Positions 1 through 6,588 of a stretch of DNA of 12,276 bases are shown piece after piece; the stretch's first letter is position 1, and each line of letters begins with the position of its first letter. Location of the stretch: positions 1-12,276 of the forward strand of contig PKVB01000122.1 in NCBI GenBank assembly GCA_003131365.1, in the 5' to 3' direction. The DNA is from Gemmatimonadota bacterium. Lineage in GTDB: Bacteria > Gemmatimonadota > Gemmatimonadetes > Gemmatimonadales > Gemmatimonadaceae. Below the pieces are notes generated by a model. It was not told the origin of the DNA and searched no databases. It worked only from the letters and a program-made list of their open reading frames with translations. Position numbers and translations under genes: made by a program.

Positions 1-521
1 ACATGACCGATGAGATGCTCGCGCTCGCCAACGAGAACAAGCGCCGAGCGGGCGCGGAGAACGTCGAGTTCCTGAAAGGAGAAATCGAGCAGATTCCGCT
101 GCCCGACGCGTCGGTAGATGTCATCATCTCCAACTGCGTGATCAACCTGTCCGCGGACAAGCGCAAGGTGCTAAAAGAAGCCTTTCGCGTTCTGAAGCCG
201 GGCGGCAGATTCGCCGTGTCGGATGTCGTTGTTCGCGGCCACGTTCCGGCCGCGGTGAAAACGAATATGGAGCTGTGGATCGGCTGTGTGGCCGGTGCGC
301 TCGAAGAGCGTGAATTCCTGGATCTGCTGCGCGAAGTCGGATTCGCAAAGCCGTCGATCGAGCCGACGAGGGTGTACAAGGCCGAAGATGCAGCGGCTTT
401 TCTGAGCGGAAGTGGTCTCGACGCCGTCGAATTCGCATCGCAGATCGATGGAAAGTTCATGGGAGCATTCGTGCGCGCGACGAAGCCGCTTGCACAGTGC
501 TGCGGTCCTGACTGCTGCTGA
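1..521 (+). CDS. arsM: Arsenite S-adenosylmethionine methyltransferase ArsM, C-terminal part (5' end outside window)
   Basis: Cytoplasmic enzyme that methylates As(III) using S-adenosylmethionine. The window starts inside the gene. The frame is open from the left edge, and the first visible Met (base 3) is the internal 'DMT.EML' region following the SAM-binding core, so roughly the first 100 residues of a usual 250-280 aa ArsM are missing. Visible family marks, numbered from that Met, are the SNCVINLS motif with Cys45, the FRVLKPGGR methyltransferase motif (about 61-69), and WIGCVAGAL with Cys95. Cys45 and Cys95 correspond to the conserved As(III)-binding cysteines. The protein ends in a Cys-rich tail (Cys166, 167, 171, 172), common in bacterial ArsM and probably an extra metalloid-binding site. 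The next gene, arsN2, follows after 50 bp on the same strand, which supports an ars operon. The family call is firm; only the missing N-terminus is unknown. Confidence 0.95.
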   Translation, partial: MTDEMLALANENKRRAGAENVEFLKGEIEQIPLPDASVDVIISNCVINLSADKRKVLKEAFRVLKPGGRFAVSDVVVRGHVPAAVKTNMELWIGCVAGALEEREFLDLLREVGFAKPSIEPTRVYKAEDAAAFLSGSGLDAVEFASQIDGKFMGAFVRATKPLAQCCGPDCC

Positions 522-571
522 TTTCAGACGGCATCGCGCGGCTAAACGCACGGGCCATCGCGGAGAGTGTA

Positions 572-1024
572 ATGCGAATCAGAAATGCAACGAACGCGGA
601 CTTATCCGCCGTCGAAAGCCTGCTCTCGGCTAGCGATCTTCCGCTCGATGGAGTGCGGAACAATTTCTCCAGCTTCATCGTAGCTGAAGACGAGGGCAAG
701 ATCGCGGGAGCGATTGGCCTCGAAGAGTTTGGCTCGACTGCTTTGCTTCGCTCGGCGGTAGTCTCAGCCGAGCATCGCGGCAACGGTATCGGCCGCCGGC
801 TGATGGAACAGCTGCTGGACCACGCCGAGGACGCGGGGATCGAGGAGCTTTATCTGCTGACCACCACTGCCGAGAAATATTTTCCGCGCTTCGGCTTCAC
901 ACCCACGACACGAGCGGCGGTTCCCGACGCGTTGAAGGCGTCCGCGGAATTCCAGGGAGCGTGTCCCGATACTGCGGTGGTGATGACACGCCGCTTCGGT
1001 ACGGCCCGGAGAGTCCTGGGCTGA
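572..1024 (+). CDS. arsN2: ArsN2-type GNAT acetyltransferase of arsenic resistance cluster
   Basis: A 150-aa GCN5-related N-acetyltransferase. The start ATG is preceded by GGAGAG at good spacing (5 nt). It opens with the typical GNAT strand (MRIRNATNADLSAVE) and carries the acetyl-CoA pyrophosphate-binding loop R-G-N-G-I-G at residues 69-74. It ends with the ArsN2-like segments TTTAEKYFPRFGF (about 97-109) and, near the C-terminus, a CPDTAVVMTR stretch. Single-domain GNATs of this type are recurrent members of ars operons. The related ArsN1 acetylates organoarsenicals such as arsinothricin, but the substrate of the ArsN2 branch is less clear, so the substrate here is not assigned. It lies 50 bp after arsM, and its TGA stop shares one base with the ATG of the next gene (TGATG), implying translational coupling. 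Confidence 0.9.
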   Translation: MRIRNATNADLSAVESLLSASDLPLDGVRNNFSSFIVAEDEGKIAGAIGLEEFGSTALLRSAVVSAEHRGNGIGRRLMEQLLDHAEDAGIEELYLLTTTAEKYFPRFGFTPTTRAAVPDALKASAEFQGACPDTAVVMTRRFGTARRVLG

Positions 1025-1791
1025 TGCGATACGCGCTGATCTCGGACATCCACGCTAATCTCCCCGCGCTCCGCGCGGTCCTGGCCGACATCGACGAACG
1101 CACGGACATCGACGCGATCTATCATCTCGGCGATCTCACCGGCTACGCGCCGTGGCCGAATGAAGTGGTGGCGTTGCTCCGCGAGCGGGCGATTCCCGGC
1201 ATTTCCGGCAACTACGATTCGACCGTCGCAACCGATTACAAGCACTGCGGGTGCAGGGCTGATACTCCACACGATGAAGAACTATCGCATCTCTCGTTCG
1301 AGTGGACCCGCTCGCACGTCACGGCGGAGACGAAGAAATATCTGGGGAGTCTTCCCTTCCGCCTGGACATTCGGCCGTTTGGCGGCCACGTGTCGGGCCC
1401 GACGATTACTCTCGTGCACGGCAATCAAACGCTGAACACGGTTTACGTGACCGCCGACCGATCAGACTCCTTTCTCGAGAAGATGGCAAAGGATCTCGGC
1501 GCCCGCGCAGAGGACATCATTTGTTTTGGACATACCCACAAACCGTGGCAACGCGTGGTCGGGGGAGTTCAGTTCATCAACACCGGAAGCGTCGGCCGTC
1601 CCAAGGACGGGGACCCGCGCGCGTGCTACGTGTCGCTTGCGATCGACGGATCGGGCGCGCGGGTTGAGTTCGTGCGGGTGGCGTACGACATCGAGGAAGC
1701 CGCGCGGGCCATTCATGAAAGCGACCTGCCTGACGAATTCGCGGAAGTTTTGAGATCGGGTGGAGCCGCCGCGCTCCCCACGGGACGATAG
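1024..1791 (+). CDS. Calcineurin-like metallophosphoesterase (YfcE/MJ0936-type) in ars operon
   Basis: A 255-aa cytoplasmic two-metal phosphoesterase. The ATG at 1024 is chosen because it overlaps the arsN2 stop (TGATG) and places the first metal motif at residues 7-10, as usual. An upstream in-frame ATG at 961 would only add 21 unrelated residues. Metal-binding motifs in order: SDIH (Asp8, His10), GDLTGY (Asp37), GNYD (Asn63), VHGN (His132) and GHTH (His170, His172), followed by the family's NTGSVGRPKDGDPRA block (about 186-200). An unusual feature is a Cys-Gly-Cys at 75-77, between the GNYD motif and the His132 motif, within a Cys/His-containing insert (about 71-90). The physiological substrate is not evident. 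Its coupling to arsN2 suggests a role in arsenic or phosphate-analogue metabolism, which is inference. The protein is complete, with all catalytic residues present. Confidence 0.9.
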   Translation: MRYALISDIHANLPALRAVLADIDERTDIDAIYHLGDLTGYAPWPNEVVALLRERAIPGISGNYDSTVATDYKHCGCRADTPHDEELSHLSFEWTRSHVTAETKKYLGSLPFRLDIRPFGGHVSGPTITLVHGNQTLNTVYVTADRSDSFLEKMAKDLGARAEDIICFGHTHKPWQRVVGGVQFINTGSVGRPKDGDPRACYVSLAIDGSGARVEFVRVAYDIEEAARAIHESDLPDEFAEVLRSGGAAALPTGR

Positions 1792-1800
1792 GGGCGCTCT

Positions 1801-1848
1801 TCAAGCGCGACCTATGGCGCCGTTTACGTCGATGCCTTGGCCGGTAAG
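1801..1848 (-). pseudogene. Remnant of the 3' end of a short-chain dehydrogenase/reductase gene
   Basis: Read on the minus strand, these 16 codons give LTGQGIDVNGAIGRA followed by a TGA stop. This matches the end of classical SDR enzymes, where a ...TGQ-x-I/L-x-V-D/N-G-G/A... strand precedes a few final residues. Upstream of the Leu codon the frame stays open but the residues (G-H-H-R and beyond) no longer look like an SDR, because the DNA becomes the 5' end of the EamA gene. No Rossmann core or other SDR motif is present, so this is at most a truncated relic. It would have been convergent with the phosphoesterase gene, whose stop is 9 bp away. The call rests on one short motif, so chance resemblance is not excluded. 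Confidence 0.5.
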
Positions 1849-1854
1849 TCGGTG

Positions 1855-2934
1855 ATGCCCTTGACGACACACCAGCCGCGACGCGGTGTCGGCGTCGCAC
1901 TGGCCGCTGCAGCGTTGTTCGGGGCGAGCACTCCGTTCGCGAAGCTTCTACTCCAGGGTACGTCCCCACAACTGCTGGCTGGACTCCTTTACCTGGGCTC
2001 CGGTACGGGATTGGTTCTCGTTTGGGTGCGTGGACGGCGCTCTACTGCAGCTGTTCGCGAGAGCGCGCTTGCACGGCGCGACGTGCCGTGGCTCCTCGGC
2101 GCGATCAGCTTCGGCGGAGTGCTAGCGCCATTGATGCTCATGATCGGCCTTACACGAACGCCAGCATCGGGCGCCTCTCTCCTGCTCAACCTGGAGGGCG
2201 TGTTTACAGCGCTCATCGCGTGGTTTGTCTTCCGCGAGAACTTCGACCGTCGTATCGCGCTTGGAATGCTCGCGATTGTCGCCGGCGGCATCGTTCTCTC
2301 ATGGGAGGGTCGCTTGTCGTGGGGTGGATTGGCGGGACCGCTCGCGGTTTCCGGAGCGTGTCTCTGTTGGGGAATCGACAACAACCTGACGCAGAAGGTC
2401 TCGGCCGGTGATCCTGTGCAGATCGCCATGCTTAAGGGACTCGCGGCGGGAAGCATCAACACGGCGATAGCGCTCCTTCTGGGCGCAAACTGGCCACCAG
2501 TTCCACACATCATAGGAGCATTCTTCCTGGGGTTCCTGAGCTACGGTGTCAGTCTCGTATTTTTCGTCCTGGCGCTACGTCATCTTGGCACGGCGCGCAC
2601 AGGGGCGTATTTCTCCACGGCGCCTTTCGTGGGAGCGGTGCTTTCACTCGCCATTTTTCGCGAACGCCCGGCGCCTCTTCTGCTGGTCGCGGCGACACTA
2701 ATGGCAATAGGCGTCTGGCTACATTTCACAGAGCGGCATGAGCACGAGCATCGGCACAAAGCGATGGAGCACGACCATACGCACGTGCATGACGAACATC
2801 ATCGGCACCCCCACGTGCCTTCCGACCCACCAATTACTGACCCGATTCCTCACACTCACGGGCATCGACACGAACCGCTCGTCCACGCACACGCTCATTA
2901 CCCGGACATCCACCACCGACACGACCACGGTTGA
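1855..2934 (+). CDS. DMT superfamily (EamA) inner-membrane transporter with His-rich C-terminal tail
   Basis: A 359-aa integral membrane protein of the drug/metabolite transporter superfamily. It has two EamA repeats, with about ten hydrophobic segments spread from residue ~10 to ~290. The repeats carry the family's characteristic GASTPFAKLLL start and the VFRENFDRR / IFRERPAP segments at the ends of each half. The last ~67 residues are hydrophilic and extraordinarily His-rich (23 His, mostly HxH and HHxH), ending HHRHDHG. Such a tail probably binds transition-metal ions in the cytoplasm or periplasm and suggests metal transport or sensing; the substrate is not known. ATG at 1855 is preferred. 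An in-frame TTG at 1837 would extend the protein into the SDR-like remnant, and no strong ribosome site is seen for either. It is co-oriented with the ars genes 63 bp upstream, so it may be part of the arsenic/metal island, although the remnant between them hints at a later join. Confidence 0.88.
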   Translation: MPLTTHQPRRGVGVALAAAALFGASTPFAKLLLQGTSPQLLAGLLYLGSGTGLVLVWVRGRRSTAAVRESALARRDVPWLLGAISFGGVLAPLMLMIGLTRTPASGASLLLNLEGVFTALIAWFVFRENFDRRIALGMLAIVAGGIVLSWEGRLSWGGLAGPLAVSGACLCWGIDNNLTQKVSAGDPVQIAMLKGLAAGSINTAIALLLGANWPPVPHIIGAFFLGFLSYGVSLVFFVLALRHLGTARTGAYFSTAPFVGAVLSLAIFRERPAPLLLVAATLMAIGVWLHFTERHEHEHRHKAMEHDHTHVHDEHHRHPHVPSDPPITDPIPHTHGHRHEPLVHAHAHYPDIHHRHDHG

Positions 2935-2946
2935 TTGGTGTTGCCG

Positions 2947-3002
2947 GCATGTCATGTACTGCGGCGGAATGTCGCCCGGCATTGACGCCCGCCCTGACAT
3001 GC
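2947..3002. repeat. 8-bp perfect inverted repeat between transporter and propeller genes
   Basis: GCATGTCA at 2947-2954 is matched by its exact reverse complement TGACATGC at 2995-3002, with 40 bases between. The spacer itself holds smaller self-complementary pieces (AATG...CATT) and is GC-rich. It lies in the 81-bp gap before the YncE-like gene, so it could be paired operator half-sites or a folded leader. No T-run follows, which speaks against a simple intrinsic terminator. Confidence 0.3.
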
Positions 3003-3015
3003 GCATTCTTGAAGG

Positions 3016-4095
3016 GTGCACCTATCCGGAATCGGGAGATCGATCCTGCTGGTCACGGCCTTGGTGCCGTCGCTCACTTTAGCGCAAAAGGGACGAGGTG
3101 GCTGTTCCGCCAACGCGAAAGCTCTCACACCGAGCTCCTTGCGTGCAACCGGGATGCCGGTGCAGCCGCAACCCAGTCCGGGGCTCACGCTGGTGGCCGA
3201 AATGGTGCTGCCAGGCCCCGCCAATCGATTCGATTACCAGAGCATCGACAGCACGACGCGTCGCCTCTACATGAATCACATGAACGCCGGGCGTACGATT
3301 GTCTTCGATCTCGATGCGGGACAGGTTGTCGGTGAGATCAAGGACGTCCCTCGGGCAACGGGAGTCAGTGCAGTACCAGAGCATCACGCCGTCTACATCT
3401 CCGCGGCTGGGGCGCACGAGGTGGCAATCGCAGACGATCGGACCCTCACCATCTCTTCGCGTGTCGGCGGCATTCGATTCCCGGACGGCATCGCCTACGC
3501 GCTCGAAGTTGACAAGGTTTTCGTATCTGATGAATCCGGGGGCGCAGATGTCGTCATCGATGCCAAGACACGTCTCAAGCGCTCGACGATCGATCTCGGC
3601 GGTGAGGCCGGAAACACACATTACGACGCAGTCTCACACTGCATCATGGTGGCGGTGCAAACACGCAACCAGATGGTCGCTATCGACCCTGCCATGGAGC
3701 GAATCGTAGCGCGCTACAATCTCCCGGGTTGCGACCAACCCCACGGGTTCACGATCGACGAACAGGATCGCCTCGCGTTCGTCTCGTGCGAGGGGAATGC
3801 GGCGTTGTTGGTGCTCGATCTCCGCACGATGATAATCGTTGATCGCAAGAAAGTAGCTGACGATCCAGATGTTCTCGCGTGGGATCCGGCTTGGCGACGA
3901 CTATACGTCGCGGCGGAATCAGGTGTTCTGTCTGCGTGGTGGCTGAATGGCGCGACACTCCGGCCAATCGGTGAGATCCGGGCGCCTCACGCGCACACCG
4001 TCGCAGTCGATCCGATGACACACCGCGTCTATCTGCCGCTGGAGAACCTGCGTGGAAAGCCGGTGCTCCGCATCTATGCGCCGCTAGCGCGCTGA
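3016..4095 (+). CDS. Exported YncE-like (YVTN-type) beta-propeller protein
   Basis: A 359-aa protein with an N-terminal Sec signal (hydrophobic about residues 8-22, probable cleavage TLA|Q at 23/24). The rest is built of repeated beta-propeller blades of the NHL/YVTN/YncE kind. Blade-like repeats include DYQSIDSTTRRLYMNHMNAG, AVPEHHAVYIS, AYALEVDKVFVSDES, DEQDRLAFVSCEGN, WDPAWRRLYVAAESG and VDPMTHRVYLPLEN. It is expected in the periplasm. Proteins of this fold bind ligands or act as scaffolds, and no catalytic motif is evident. The GTG at 3016 is the first possible start after an in-frame TGA at 3010. A GAAGG sequence abuts it directly, too close for a normal ribosome site, so the true N-terminus is uncertain. 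It follows the transporter by 81 bp on the same strand, and its last 12 bp overlap the end of the convergent dipeptidase gene. Confidence 0.8.
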   Translation: MHLSGIGRSILLVTALVPSLTLAQKGRGGCSANAKALTPSSLRATGMPVQPQPSPGLTLVAEMVLPGPANRFDYQSIDSTTRRLYMNHMNAGRTIVFDLDAGQVVGEIKDVPRATGVSAVPEHHAVYISAAGAHEVAIADDRTLTISSRVGGIRFPDGIAYALEVDKVFVSDESGGADVVIDAKTRLKRSTIDLGGEAGNTHYDAVSHCIMVAVQTRNQMVAIDPAMERIVARYNLPGCDQPHGFTIDEQDRLAFVSCEGNAALLVLDLRTMIIVDRKKVADDPDVLAWDPAWRRLYVAAESGVLSAWWLNGATLRPIGEIRAPHAHTVAVDPMTHRVYLPLENLRGKPVLRIYAPLAR

Positions 4096-5385
4096 TTGCG
4101 GCGTGGCTGCACTACTCTTCTTTAGACGCGCGGCCACGGCTTCGGCCTGCGCGAACACGCGGAGGAGGTTCTCTCCCGCGAGCTTCCTGAGATCCGCGTC
4201 CGACCACCCGCGTCTTGCCAGCTCCGCGAACAGCGCAGGAAAGGTCGAGACATCCTCGAGCCCCTGCACGACTTCGGTAATTCCATCGAAGTCGCTTCCG
4301 ATGCCGACGTGATCGACGCCGGCGACCTTGCGCACGTACTCGATCTGGTTGGCTACCTGTGAAAGAGTTGCACGCGGCTCGGGATGGCCAGCCCGCCACT
4401 GCTTCACCTCTCGTGTGATCGCGGCGGTGTCGTTGCCATACTTTGCCTGCAGGTCTTTCATCACCGGCCGGGTTGATTGGTCGTACAGGAATACAGCCGG
4501 TGACACGAAACCGGTGACGAATGGCACCATAACTATTCCGCCGTTCGTCGTCACCCGCCGGAGGATCGAGTCCGGCACGTTGCGCGGAACATCCACGAGC
4601 GCTCGCGCTCCCGAATGCGAGAATATCACCGGTGCCTGGCTCACGTTCAGCGCCGCGCTCATCGTCGCCGGAGAGACGTGAGAAAGATCCACCAGCATGC
4701 CGAGTCTGTTCATCTCGCGCACGACGCTGTCGCCGAATGGTGTCAGCCCCTTGTGCTTCGCGGAATCGAGAGCCGCATCGGCCCAGTCGAGGGTGACGTT
4801 GTGCGTGAGCGTCATGTAGCGCACGCCAAGGTCGTAATAGGCGCGCAGCGCGCCGAGCGAGTTCTCGATGGCGTGTCCGCCCTCGAGTCCGAGAAGGGAT
4901 CCGATCTTACCCTGCTTGAAGTCGCGCCGGATGTCGGCGGGGCTGAGGGCAAGCGCGAGCCGGTCGGGGTATTTCGCTATGAAACGGCGCGCGATATCGA
5001 TCTGCTCGAGCTGCACTCGCGCGTAACCCGAGTCGCGATACTCTCCGGGTGTGTAAACGGACCAGAACTGCGCGCCGACCATGCCTCTCTTCAGGCGGTC
5101 CAGATCCGTATGTCCCGGCGTGCGCCTGCGGAGATCATAGGCATCGACGTTCCCGCGCGCGACTGAATCCTCGCGGATTCGCCACGGCAGATCGTTGTGC
5201 CCATCGATGAGCGGAGTCTGGCTGAGAATGCGCTTTGCTCGCGCCAGATACGGGTCGTCGGCCGCTGGCGAGCCAGTTTGTGCGTCGAGCGGACGCACGG
5301 CGCCAATGAACAGCAGAAAGCTTAAGGCGCTGATGAGCGTCGTCAGCTGGCGCTGTTTGTTTCGGGCGAGTAATTGTGAGAGCAT
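4084..5385 (-). CDS. Exported membrane dipeptidase, peptidase family M19 (renal dipeptidase type)
   Basis: A 433-aa zinc dipeptidase of the amidohydrolase superfamily. An N-terminal hydrophobic segment (about residues 15-33, after KQRQ) is followed by PLDAQ, consistent with a signal peptide or signal anchor and periplasmic action. The metal-site residues are all present: DGHND (His63, Asp65), LEGGHAIEN (Glu168, His171), DLSHVS (His236), FSHSGAR (His257) and GIGSDFDG (Asp365, Asp367). Length is normal for bacterial M19 enzymes with leader. They hydrolyse dipeptides, including some with D-residues, so peptide scavenging or cell-wall peptide turnover is likely; the precise substrate is inference. 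No clear ribosome site precedes the ATG. It lies 45 bp downstream of the DUF2007 gene on the same strand. Its 3' end overlaps the convergent propeller gene by 12 bp. Confidence 0.95.
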   Translation of the reverse strand: MLSQLLARNKQRQLTTLISALSFLLFIGAVRPLDAQTGSPAADDPYLARAKRILSQTPLIDGHNDLPWRIREDSVARGNVDAYDLRRRTPGHTDLDRLKRGMVGAQFWSVYTPGEYRDSGYARVQLEQIDIARRFIAKYPDRLALALSPADIRRDFKQGKIGSLLGLEGGHAIENSLGALRAYYDLGVRYMTLTHNVTLDWADAALDSAKHKGLTPFGDSVVREMNRLGMLVDLSHVSPATMSAALNVSQAPVIFSHSGARALVDVPRNVPDSILRRVTTNGGIVMVPFVTGFVSPAVFLYDQSTRPVMKDLQAKYGNDTAAITREVKQWRAGHPEPRATLSQVANQIEYVRKVAGVDHVGIGSDFDGITEVVQGLEDVSTFPALFAELARRGWSDADLRKLAGENLLRVFAQAEAVAARLKKSSAATPQSAR

Positions 5386-5430
5386 GGCGCGTAAACTAAC
5401 AGTCGTGCCCCATAAACGCAGAGGCTCGGC

Positions 5431-5676
5431 TTACAGAATGAGTGTGGGCCCCGGTGGCGTATCCAGGAGCTCTACCGCCTGGGCGCTGTCTTCTTCGCAT
5501 ACTACCAGTCGAATCGGATGAAGCCATTGGAGCCATGGCATCATCCCGCTGGCGTCGTCCCGAATGAGACTGGAGTCGATCCCGCTTGCATCGAGCACCG
5601 CTTGCGCTATGTGCGCCTCGGCTTCGTTGGCAAACGTCCTGATCACGGTGTTGAGCTCCGGCAGTTCTTTCTCCAT
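5431..5676 (-). CDS. Small DUF2007-type protein
   Basis: An 81-aa soluble protein. It has the layout of DUF2007 ('putative signal transducing protein') domains: an N-terminal strand ELNTVIRTFANEAEAHIAQA, then VLDASGIDSSLIRDD, and a C-terminal strand IRLVVCEEDSAQAVELLD. This is a ferredoxin-like/ACT-like alpha-beta fold in which a helix links strands that read residues in an 'EAxIAxxxLxxxGIxx' pattern. The start ATG has a good ribosome site (AAGGATGGAAG just upstream). The molecular role of the family is not established. It precedes the M19 dipeptidase by 45 bp on the same strand and may be co-transcribed with it. It is divergent from the LprI-domain gene across a 141-bp gap in which no convincing promoter was recognised. 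Confidence 0.7.
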   Translation of the reverse strand: MEKELPELNTVIRTFANEAEAHIAQAVLDASGIDSSLIRDDASGMMPWLQWLHPIRLVVCEEDSAQAVELLDTPPGPTLIL

Positions 5677-5817
5677 CTTCCATCCTTGGCTGCGTGGCTG
5701 CCCTGGAAATGTGTATCAGTGACGCGTCAACTGCACTGCCTCCTGCAAATCTCCTCCGCGGATGGCATGTTGTCTGCCGCGAACAGATGATGATGCTTTT
5801 CTCCCCGTGACGAAACT

Positions 5818-6543
5818 ATGAAAGCTCTTTCCCGACCATTAGTGGCGCTCTGCTTTGCCTTCCTTGTGGCGGGGGTCGCCTGCCGCAAGGATACCAAGGC
5901 CAAGGGGGTCGGCAACGCCGGGCAGGACACAATGCTGTTGCACGATCTCGCCGAGGCGAACAGGAACACCGCTACGGCTACGGCACAGGACAATAGCCTC
6001 AACACCGTGAGAACGAGCGGCGGCGGAGCCGTTCCCGCTGCTGGGGTGGCAGCTCAGAATCGGCCGTCGGACACCAAGGTTGTCCCGCGACCATCGCCGA
6101 GCGGAGGTGAGGTCCTGACGTCAGGGCCGAGGCTGACGGTTCCGACGAAGGCCAACGACGCGCCGGCCCCGACTACAGTTCCAGTCGATCGGTCGCCTGC
6201 GTCCGGATTGCAGAGAGCCTCTCGCGATCCGTGCAACTCTCCAGCGCCGGTTGATCAGCGTTCGTGCCTGAATCGCGCGATAGCTACGAATGACGCCGAC
6301 TTGAATGGAACCTACCAGGAGTTGCTGGCCCAGGCTCGGAAATCGGGCGGGTCAGACCTGGAGGGCAGGTTTCAGCAATCGCAGCGGGAGTGGATCAACC
6401 AGCGCGACGCTGATTGTACCGCGCAGACGCAGACCGAGAATGGCAAGCTGTGGGCGAAAGCGCGCGCGCGCTGTCTGGCCGACTATTCCGCGAAGAGAAC
6501 CACCGAGCTTCAGCGGAATCTCAACAACCTGAGAGGGCAGTAG
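5818..6543 (+). CDS. Putative lipoprotein with C-terminal LprI-like (DUF1311) domain
   Basis: A 241-aa exported protein. The leader MKALSRPLVALCFAFLVAGVAC ends in a cysteine (Cys22) in a lipobox-like context (VAGVAC). The -3 position is Gly rather than Leu/Val, so lipidation is probable but not certain. Residues ~25-135 are a low-complexity Ala/Pro/Thr/Ser-rich spacer. From about residue 137 an LprI/DUF1311 domain follows: DPCNSP, QRSCLNRAIA, DADLNGTYQELL, QREWINQRDADC and RARCLADYSAKRTTEL. Its four cysteines sit as expected for two disulfides. Family members include the mycobacterial lysozyme inhibitor LprI, but most have no known target, so lysozyme inhibition here is only a possibility. 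No strong ribosome site is seen before the ATG. A hairpin follows the stop by 2 bp. Confidence 0.78.
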   Translation: MKALSRPLVALCFAFLVAGVACRKDTKAKGVGNAGQDTMLLHDLAEANRNTATATAQDNSLNTVRTSGGGAVPAAGVAAQNRPSDTKVVPRPSPSGGEVLTSGPRLTVPTKANDAPAPTTVPVDRSPASGLQRASRDPCNSPAPVDQRSCLNRAIATNDADLNGTYQELLAQARKSGGSDLEGRFQQSQREWINQRDADCTAQTQTENGKLWAKARARCLADYSAKRTTELQRNLNNLRGQ

Positions 6544-6545
6544 CG

Positions 6546-6573
6546 AAAGGCCTGAAGGCAACGTCAGGCCTTT
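6546..6573. terminator. Stem-loop between two convergent genes
   Basis: AAAGGCCTGA (6546-6555) pairs perfectly with TCAGGCCTTT (6564-6573) around an 8-base loop. It lies 2 bp after the LprI-type gene stop and 15 bp before the end of the convergent gene. The A-run at one side and T-run at the other mean it can work in both directions, although the T-run is only three bases. Confidence 0.75.
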
Positions 6574-6588
6574 GCGCTTCCCTGTTTG

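Noticed and set aside
1814..1855. 13-codon upstream frame (starting ATG at 1814) whose TGA overlaps the transporter ATG, as a possible leader peptide
   Set aside because: No ribosome site, and the same bases are better explained as the antisense of the SDR remnant.
4615..5166. 183-codon open frame on the + strand opposite the dipeptidase gene
   Set aside because: Lies wholly inside the well-supported M19 gene and shows no domain.
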